NCBI RefSeq assembly: GCF_008831285.2
Contig: NC_045146.1
Coordinates: 7,142,972 to 7,206,971, forward strand
DNA length: 64,000 nucleotides
Source of the DNA: Nymphaea colorata
Taxonomy: Eukaryota > Streptophyta > Magnoliopsida > Nymphaeales > Nymphaeaceae
Reading direction: 5' to 3'
Shown here: piece after piece, positions 56,223 through 64,000 of the stretch
How the letters are laid out: each line of letters starts with the position of its first letter
Numbering within the stretch: position 1 is the first letter of the stretch
Notes under the pieces: model-generated
What the model saw: the letters and a program-made list of their open reading frames with translations, nothing else
Databases searched by the model: none
Told to the model about the DNA's origin: nothing
Translations under genes and position numbers: made by a program

Positions 56223-59200
56223 TCAGGAGGCAGTATCTCTCCTGCTGTCTGAAAGCAGGAGGTTGGTCGCAGGAGGGAGGAGAGCGACAGAGCCGAGCTG
56301 GGGACTCGAGTACTTGCTGAAAACAACTTTTAGCTTGCTATCTGCAGCCGTTGCATGGAAGTGGACCATGCGGCTAGCACACTCTCTGCCATTAATTTTC
56401 AACAGAAGTAGGTCAGAGATAAAATAAACTCCATATATGTGCCACATTTTTATAAAATAAGCACGCAAGAAAAATGTCGTGGATGAAATTTAAATAAGTT
56501 TCTTTCTCTTACTTTAGAAGTCGCTGTTTCGCATCAGTGGGCATGAGAAACAGCGACTTTCTATTGCTTCAGTTTTGCAGAAATGAGAAAAAATCATCTT
56601 TTATAAATGTTTCTTCTCTAGGGGGGTTTTAGCGGTTTGACTTTGAGTCCCTTTTATCTGAGATTTATGTAGGATTTTTTTCTTCTATTCAAAAGTATTC
56701 CTGTTTCTTCAATGACGAGTAAAGAAAGTCAATCGATTCCCAGTTTGCCACCATCAGAAAACCTGCAATGACGACTGTTCAGAAAGTTGCTTGAATGTAA
56801 AGCTAGTGTTAGTTATGCATCCTCATCCACATGGTTATACCAGTTAGGCCAGTCTAGGCTGTGGAAACAAGAAAATTGGGCTGTAAGTAAATAGGCTTGG
56901 GCTATTCAAACGGCCTCTCGATTCTGCTTCCAGTCATTTATATGAGTTTTCTACCTTAATCGAAGAAGTCCACCATCTGACTACCAAGATGTATGGGCAT
57001 AGCTTGGCAAGCCAGCGTTTGATCTGCTGCTGCCACCTAGGTCCCTAAGAAGGCCTTCGACCCCGAAGCAGGGAGTGGGGGGAGGGGCTTCGGCTTTTCA
57101 GGTATCATCACCTCCCCACAACCAACACACATATACACATGCACATACCTAAGCTGCTGCTCTGGGTAGGAGGTGTGCCTCTTGAGAGTCTCTGTCCATA
57201 AAGGTGTCCTGTGGAGCGTGCAGCGAGCGGCATAGACAGCAGAAGCAGCTAGAATTGATGGGCAGTAGGCTATCATGCAGTACTCAACCAGGCTCATTTC
57301 AGCAAAGAAAAACACCAAATTCTCCATCTGGTAGTGTTTATTTAGAACATTGGCGTGTAAGACAAAACGGCAAAAGAAAAAAAAACTGTAATGATATGTG
57401 ACGAAAACTCCTAACCTCCTTATCTGAAGCAGCTGCCTTAAGGAACCGGAGCAAGAAAACGTAAGCTGTAGGCACTGTGAGGCTCCACTCTAGATGGTTA
57501 AGAATAGACTTTTCCATTACGAGGATTTGCTCTCTGTTGTATGCTCTGTCCGATATGCATACAAAATCATTGACCTGCAAGACGAAATGCTGAGCTACTA
57601 AATTTGGTTTGTCAGAAACATTTAATAATAAAATTGACTTATTCATTCCGTCAAAAACTTTTTTTGTTTTTGCATCCCTACCCAAACATACAAACAATAT
57701 TTTACAAAACTCATTAAGAAAATCGTTTTTACAATGTTTATGTCCGATATGCATACAAAATCATTGACCTGCAAGACGAAATGCTGAGCTACTAAATTTG
57801 GTTTGTCAGAAACATTTAATAATAAAATTGACTTATTCATTCCATCAAAAACTTATTTTGTTTTTGCCTCCTACCCAAACATACAAACAATATTTTACAA
57901 AACTCATTAAGAAAATCGTTTTTACAATGTTTAGTCCAAACGCGAAAATCTTGGTTTGAAAGGAAACCTGAGTACATTTTTTAGTTATACAATAGAAAGT
58001 TGCTGCTTTCAAGTGGTTTGCGCATCGTTAATATTTTATTTAGAATCAAAAGCTTGGGAGAAAAAATAAGATCAACATTAATAACGTTAATATGGATAAA
58101 AATGGATTGTTTTAGTCTCTGCAGAACTCAAAAGAATTTAAGAAAAGAACTCAACTTTTACACAAACGTGTTCGATGGAATAGCAAAACTATGCTTATGA
58201 AAATCAGTTCTTTAGGCGGTTGTAAAAAAACTAAAAATCGCCATGTTTTTTTGTTATATCACCAAAACATGAGCATTTTCTGTAAAAAAAAAAAAAAAAA
58301 GTAAATTGAAAGTAAACGACTTGTATCATTTGAAATAAGTTTGTCACATAAACGCAAACTTTTGAAGGGAAATGCAAAAACACGCTCATGTTTCAATATT
58401 TTTTTATATGCCTGTATACCTTGCTTCAAGTTTGAATATATTATACCACATGAAGTAATATGTACTTCAAACGAAAGAAGCGGATAAATGGCCTTGAAAC
58501 CGAGTGCCTTTTTATTATTTGGCAAAACTGAGACGCCTTTCTATGACTTCTTTAGTTTACCTCAGGTGCCCAAATTTCTTCGTACTTGCAGGCTATGAGC
58601 ATTGCTGTCATCCCGGCTAATTGCAGATCTCTTCTACAGCAGCTTCTGGTTGAAAGGTATCTATCTACAATGTGCACTGCAAGGTAGAGAGTTTCGGGCA
58701 TTAGCTCAAACCTCGAATGAACTTCAATCAGCCAGTCCACCAGTATCGCTCTCATCTTTGAGTTTATTTCATATTGTGAGTCCATATAGTCATGAATTTG
58801 AATTGAAACCTGTGAAGATACAATTGATTCAGTAAATAATTTAGAACCATCACCAACAAAATTAAGTTAAAAAACCAATCAAGGAAAGACTTACCTCTGC
58901 AAGTTTATAAAATTTGTATATATCTTCCACATACTCAGCAACGGCCAACTGATCCTCGGCATCTGCGCTGTCGATGTCGTGATCGCTTTCTTTTGGTTTT
59001 CCAGACAGCCCACAAGCATACTTTGATTAAAACCAAGATTGGAATCAGTCAAAATACAGAATCACAACATAACGTTTCAGCCCAAGAACATAAAGAGGGA
59101 AAACTCACTTTGCTCCTGCTTGTGAGGACAGAAGTAAGGGTAACTTTTTTCTTGGAGGAAGCCTCTCTTGAACTATTTTTAGTTTCTGGGTTCCCTTTGC

Positions 59201-60620
59201 TTTCTTTCTTAGCGCGAGGGCTTTTCTCTATCACCTCCTCTACTTTCACTTTTGCAGTTACTTTCTTTCTGACTGCCTTCCCCTCTTGAGCCACTGGTGG
59301 TACTGCTGGCAAAGGCTTCTGCCAAGAACCAGCAGGAACTCCACATAAATTTCTTGCAGAAAATAACATATAGTTCAAACGCAGTTAACAATCTCTCGTA
59401 TTCCTTTCATACCTTGTTTGCTGCTGCTGCTTGTGCTTTTGCAAGAAGTTGAGCACCAAAGCTCCTAAAAGAGAAAAGAGAAACAGACAAAATCAGAAAA
59501 GTAACTGTGCACTTGCAGAGTGTACCAAACTCTCTTCTCTTTCTTTTTCCACTAACTCTCGCTTTCTCACTTATGTATCTTGTTTTATTGCCAAACTAGC
59601 AAATAAAGAAACCCAGAGAGTTTCAAATGAGAACGCACCTTGTGATGGGGCGTGAAACTTGTGGTAATTGGGGTTTCCTGTAAGACATAACAAAGGAAAA
59701 ACGTATGAGATGAAAGATAGGATTCGGGTACCTGCATTCATTTTTTTCTCTCCTTTTTTTTCTTAACTTACCCTTCCGCAGCACAGCGGGCATCTACCAC
59801 ATTGCCGATGTCACCTAAAGCTCGGCGATTTTTCCCATCCGCTATTGCTGCCTTCTGCTTACCGGCAGCTACTGCGTTACCTAAAAAGTTTGGACAGAAG
59901 ATATATGATCCCATTGCGGCAAAAATAGAAAAAACGACGTCGATTCAAACATTGCAGATGGCAAAGCAAAACAAATTGACAAAAAAACAGCTAGGACAAC
60001 CAGCAACTGGAATCGGACACGATGGGAAGCCGGAAGTATCTAAAGTCAAATAGTATAGACTCTCCAAGAAATAAATTGTACAAAAAATTGAAGGCACAAA
60101 ACGATTTTGTCTGAAAAAAATCAAGGAAATTCGAAAGCACCAAGCTCAAAAGCAATTCAAAATCTCAGGAGATTGATACCAAATTGGCTCAAATTCATAT
60201 CTAACTAATATTCCACCAACAAAGATGGTATCAGCAGATCCTCAAAGGAAGGTGGTGATGGAAGAGCTGCACCAATTCATGCCCAATAAAATAAAAAAGA
60301 ATATCAAAGCTATGCCAAGAAACGGCTCAAAGAGAGAAAAAAAATAAAAGAACCCGCCTATATGTCATCAAACTTCGACGGAACAAAAAGCGGAAAAATT
60401 GCAAAAGAACCAGAGAAAGAAGTCCACAAGAGAAGCATGAACAAGATTACTGACACTCCTCCGGGCTGTTGACGAACCAGTGCTTAGTGTCCCAATATAA
60501 TGACCGAGAAAGCAATAGCAAAATTGCAAAAGAACCAAGGAAAGAAGTTCATAAGAGAATCTTGAACAGGATTGCGGGCACACCTCTAGGCTGTTGAGGG
60601 ACCATAACCTTTGGAGCCAT
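56223..60620 (-). CDS. B1-type mitotic cyclin, ten exons
   Basis: Regulatory subunit of the mitotic cyclin-dependent kinase, acting in G2/M. Inferred exons (high to low): 60620-60584, 59880-59772, 59677-59639, 59464-59413, 59318-59109, 59020-58895, 58809-58561, 57574-57416, 57327-57149, 56385-56223. All introns are GT-AG, phases match, and the 1,323-nt total gives 440 residues, normal for plant CYCB1. A destruction box RRALGDIGN (residues 31-39) marks it for APC/C degradation. Next comes a basic linker with TLTSVLTSRSK. The cyclin box begins about residue 180, with MRAILVDWLIEVH (210-222) and the Cdk-contact pair K266 (ACKYEE) and E295 (LVMEKSIL). The C-terminal cyclin fold ends near KVVFSKYSSP. 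ATG 60620 was chosen because MAPKVMVPQQPRG is the family N-terminus and no in-frame upstream ATG exists. RRALGDIGN rather than the B2 form supports B1. Confidence 0.95.
57548..57935 (-). repeat. 194-bp tandem duplication across cyclin exon 8 acceptor
   Basis: Two nearly identical copies (about 57,548-57,741 and 57,742-57,935). Each contains the acceptor TTGCAG followed by the first exon 8 codons (VNDFVCISD). The proximal copy is the one joined to the rest of exon 8; the distal copy is a decoy acceptor plus 27 coding bases, then intron-like sequence. Copies differ at only a few positions, so the duplication is recent. Confidence 0.9.
60390..60605 (-). repeat. tandem duplication across cyclin exon 1 donor
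   Basis: On the minus strand, CAACAGCCTAGAGGTGTGCC (exon 1 end and donor) and its downstream ~100 bases are followed by a second copy CAACAGCCCGGAGGAGTGTC near 60,450-60,470, with matching sequence such as TGGTTCTTTTGCAATTTT in both. The second copy lacks the GT at the donor position. The offset is about 135 bases. Confidence 0.75.
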
Positions 60621-60911
60621 TGCTTCTTGTCCAAATACCGCCGCACCAAGGGTCGAAAAAACCGATGAAAAGAAACACCGGAGACCTCCGTGCGAACCTT
60701 GATCGAATTTTTGCTCCGTCTTGATAAACGAATCAAACAACCACCAAAAGGGAATAAAGAAGGCGAGATGTCATTTTATTTCTCTCGCTCTCCCCTGCTC
60801 TGTCTCTCGACTGTACTCTTTTGGTCTTCCGCCCCGCTATAGTCTTTAGCTTCCATTATAATGAAAGGAGAAGGGAAAGTCACTTTCCTTTTCGAAGTTT
60901 CAAACGAGGGA

Positions 60912-61063
60912 AGCATAACGGTCGACTTCCTTACCCCTCTGCTGGGTCCCAACGGTCAGTTTCTTTTCTCTTTTCTCTTCTTCCCTGCGCAGGTTTAACG
61001 GTAACTTGGGAAGATGGGGAGCAAGTTTCCCCTTAGAAAAAAGAAAAAAGTATAGCCGTTGAG
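60912..61063 (-). promoter_or_regulatory. cluster of four AACGG (MSA-like) motifs upstream of the cyclin
   Basis: Mitosis-specific activator elements (YCYAACGGYYA) bind three-repeat MYB factors and drive G2/M expression of plant B cyclins. A perfect match CCCAACGGTCA lies at 60,948-60,958. Near matches are CATAACGGTCG (60,914-60,924), TTTAACGGTAA (60,994-61,004) and, on the other strand, CTCAACGGCTA (61,053-61,063). All lie 290-445 bases upstream of the ATG. A TATA-like CATTATAATGG (minus, about 60,853-60,863) lies between them and the gene. Confidence 0.75.
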
Positions 61064-61851
61064 GAATTTAGGTTTTTGTTAGTTCCTTTTCAGGAACAGA
61101 TTCCGAGTCAAGGGACAAACAAGGGTTTCACCCTTGGCTCCCATATGACGAAAATGTCCTTGGCTTTTAATGACCTGTGCGATATGGAAACTCTAGCCCG
61201 AAATTATTTAAGTACCCCTACAAGTTACGAAACCTCTGTTACCCGGTGACAAATAATTTCGTCATTTTCAAGTCACAAGTGGCTTTAGTTGGAATGCGCG
61301 TTCCTCGGCCCTGACTTGCCTTAAACCCGAGTAAGAGCTTATATACGGGAACCGATTTTGTTAAGTAGAGAACAAAAGGTCCGATATATTAAGCATTTGA
61401 TTTGGATCCGTGAGACGTAAATCCATGAATAAGAAAATTTTATATGGATAGTTTGGGTTTATTTGTCAGATATAGTCGCGGTATTGTGTATGATCCAACC
61501 CCGATGTGGTTTAAAATTTGAAATAGTTACTTCTAATGGATGCTGGAAAACGTGATTTTTTTTTTTTTAGCTGAGAGGCACTTGATCACCAACCCCAGGT
61601 CCGGTCTAATGTGGCCACTTCATCTGGTTTTACTTGGATCTAAATTCAGTGTAATTATATTTTTTATGGGCTGGTGTATGTCCCGGTCCAAACAAGCCCA
61701 CACGTAGCCGCACTACTGAAGTTTGACTGCCAAATCCTACTTACTTAAAACAAGTAGACTAGTATTGGGCATAAACGGGTCAGATACAATCGAATCCAGC
61801 CTCCGGATCAACTAATCCATAGTTAGATAAAAGGCAAGCAGTTGTCAAATC
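61064..61851. other. distal upstream region of the cyclin, nothing recognised
   Basis: No gene or clear element. A T run lies at 61,557-61,569. Confidence 0.5.
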
Positions 61852-61854
61852 TAA

Positions 61855-62326
61855 GGGTCTGTTTGGTTGGAGGGAAAGGGAAGGAAAGGGAGGGATTGAG
61901 CAATCCCTCCTTTGTTTGGTTGGCTAACTAAAGAAGAGGAAAAGGGGCAAAGTGTGTTTGGTTGGGAGGGGAGGGAAAGGGAAGGGAGGAAAAGGAAAGG
62001 ATTGTGTAGTATAAATGCAATCCCTCCCAAATCGGACGGATTGGGAAGGAAAGGAAAGGAAGAGAGGAACAAAGTGTTGACTGCCCACAATACCCCTTCC
62101 TTCACGTTCTTAATTTTTTAAACATTTTGACTGTTAAGGATATTATTGTAAAGTATTAACCTTTCCTTTCCTTTCCTTTCTTTTGTATCCAAACAAGCTT
62201 TTTAATCACTTTTTTCCTTTCCATTCCATTCCATTCCTTTCCCTTCCCTTTCTCTTCCCTTCCCTTTCCTTTCCCTCCCTTTCCATCCCTTCCTTTCCCT
62301 CCCTTTCCCTCCTACCAAACAGGCCC
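61855..62326. mobile_element. Tourist-like MITE (PIF/Harbinger type)
   Basis: A 472-bp element flanked by TAA (61,852-61,854 and 62,327-62,329), the PIF/Harbinger target duplication. Termini are GGGTCTGTTTGGTTGGAGGG and, from the other end, GGGCCTGTTTGGTAGGAGGG, the classic GGSYCTGTTTGG end. The subterminal regions are long runs of AAAGGGA/GGAAA on the left and TTTCC/CCCTT on the right, so the element folds into a long hairpin. A second TGTTTGGTTGG sits internally near 61,912 and again near 61,955. There is no coding capacity. Confidence 0.9.
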
Positions 62327-62329
62327 TAA

Positions 62330-64000
62330 AGCCAAAACGTCTTAAACCCAAATTATAACACAGGAAGAGATATGGGGGTTCATTTTTCGACGGGGTTCCT
62401 CCAAAAAAGAGAGATGGTTACATGCATCGGGGTGCACCATGCACAACCCCCGGTGCACGACATGTGGACCTCATGCCTGCCCAACTTGAGATGGCCATGA
62501 CCCACTCTTAAGAGTAGGAGTAGGTGTCATGCACAGCGTCTTTGTATTGTGGGAAGCCTGTGCATATAATCACATTCGGTTCAATCTACATGAACGCCCC
62601 ACCCATCTCCGCTTTCATCCACATTCTTAACTACATATTCATGCTCACAAACAACTAGAGAAATAAATGCAATGGATGACGTGCAATAATTACTCACTAA
62701 ATTCTACTCAAATCTACAGTTTCCATCACATTTAGATCTATCTCCTTAATCAAGACTTATCATTGGATCTTCAATTATTAATGAAATCTGATCCTGCCTT
62801 TACTCAATCCAACTATATAAATTCTGATTCAGTTCGTTTCTAATTAAAATTTGAAAACACACTAATGCGTTATTCTCTGTGAGTAAGTAGAGTATTTCCT
62901 TCTATCACCTAGCTGAGAGTCAAACCCTCCATCTTTCTTCCCATCCCCCACGGTACTAGGCTACTTTTGATATCTTAAGGGATGCCTCTACTATGTTTCA
63001 ATTTGCATATCAGCATCTTTTCCTTTATCAAAAGGTTGACATCATGGAAATTTAAAACCAAAACTGGTTGCCTATCAGCCCATGGTCCTATCTCTTGTGC
63101 CAACTCCTTTGGGGATCATCTATACCCTACTTGCTTGGATCTTTAGCTGCTGCATCTTAGTTCCTATGTGTGCATGCTTTATTTATTCTCCTGCTTCCTT
63201 TCTTCATTGCCTTTTTTTTGTTTAGGTCTCTGGACGGTCATTGAGGTAGTTAAAATGGATCCAACTTAGAACAGCTGTGCCCAACTAGGCAAGAAAGTCC
63301 TCTGCACAATCTCACTGCAATGAAGCGATGAGTCGATAAATGCTGAATAATCCAACCGAGCCAGTAATACTCGTGCAAGGATTAATATATTAGGCTGGAT
63401 GCACAAAACCCGCGAACCTAACCCAGCCCAATTTTAAGTTTAGTGGATCGGTTGATCTGAAATTTGAAACTAATTAAATATATACTCGTGTAAATAGATG
63501 GGGCTGTGTACGCTTCATCTATTCAGATATGATCCAGTCCAATATTTCTGGTGGATATGGTCGATCTAAAATTTAAGTTAAACAGAAGTAAGAAAATTTT
63601 AGATTCAAATGATAGTCCCACATACAGGTAAAATAAATGACGGATGCGTGACACTCTAGTCGGTGCTGTCCTGCTTGCCATTCAGGTCTAAAAACATATC
63701 TGAACCCTACCGACAGGAGAAAAGGGAAAGGAGCTTTGACATCTTTGTGTATCCCTTCCCCAGCGGTAAAATGATAAACATTAACCTAAAAAAGGAACAA
63801 ACATATTTATTGGGAAAAAAATGTTTTTCTTTGTGATATATAAAAAAAAAAAAATCAGCATCTTCAGACCAAGAGCGTTCTTCGACATGGCATCAGTTTA
63901 GAGAACCCCAAAGAGAGATTACAAGTTTTTAAAGCCTCTGAGAGCTGTTCGCATAAGAGTTCCTTCACGCAATCTCTCAATTTGGTCTTCTATTCCCTCT
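62330..64000. other. anonymous region at right edge
   Basis: No supported open frame. A small inverted arrangement GGGGTGCACCATGCAC / CCCCCGGTGCAC lies near 62,430-62,460. CT-rich sequence near 63,960-64,000 might be the start of another feature outside the window. Confidence 0.4.

Noticed and set aside
57643-57840. Separate small minus-strand gene starting MNKSILLLNVSD
   Set aside because: It is the duplicated intron 7 / exon 8 border of the cyclin gene.
60549-60740. Longer cyclin N-terminus starting at 60,740
   Set aside because: The codon there is TTG; the first ATG in frame is 60,620, which matches the family N-terminus.

Overview
This is nuclear DNA from a flowering plant with a repeat-rich genome. 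The evidence is nested LTR retrotransposons of typical plant lineages (Ty1-copia and Ty3-gypsy Tat/Ogre type), non-autonomous hAT and Tourist-like DNA transposons, and one intron-containing host gene, a plant B1-type mitotic cyclin. There are no bacterial operons, rRNA, tRNA or CRISPR arrays. The species cannot be named from the sequence alone.

Layout. 1-3957: truncated minus-strand copia element (copia-A) with gag, protease and the start of integrase, its 5' LTR (3368-3957), and a leader with an ACCGGT-rich repeat block. 4503-5489: non-autonomous hAT-like element with a perfect 8-bp target duplication. 5.5-14.5 kb: anonymous AT-rich sequence with no supported gene. 14,505-38,861: probably one old minus-strand copia element (copia-C) torn apart by later insertions: a 16.1-kb gypsy element (16,310-32,416), a hAT-like element (34,641-35,828) and, inside its 5' LTR, a 1.46-kb insert carrying an armadillo-repeat pseudogene. 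38.9-46.1 kb: decayed DNA-transposon-like territory with ~190-bp repeats, a duplicated ULP1-like protease fragment and a possible SWIM zinc-finger fragment. 46,129-55,713: a second minus-strand copia element related to copia-A (copia-B), whose 5' end is split by a complete but decayed plus-strand copia element (copia-D, 50,862-55,384). 56,223-60,620: a ten-exon B1-type cyclin gene on the minus strand, apparently intact (440 codons), with AACGG-core mitosis-specific activator motifs upstream. 61,855-62,326: Tourist-like MITE. The remainder to 64,000 holds nothing recognised.

The gypsy element is the most informative mobile element. It has 3.5-kb LTRs with two internal tandem arrays, an extra ORF upstream of gag with a plant-mobile-domain-like sequence, gag-protease, and pol with two RNase H-like domains and integrase. 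Between pol and the 3' LTR it carries a seven-unit tandem repeat whose units each form a hairpin; stem changes are matched on both sides in several units. Its coding frames contain 15 in-frame stops but only about two frameshifts.

The only gene likely to be functional is the cyclin. Two local tandem duplications touch its splice sites (the exon 8 acceptor and the exon 1 donor) and could influence splicing. All other coding sequence belongs to dead mobile elements or captured gene fragments.
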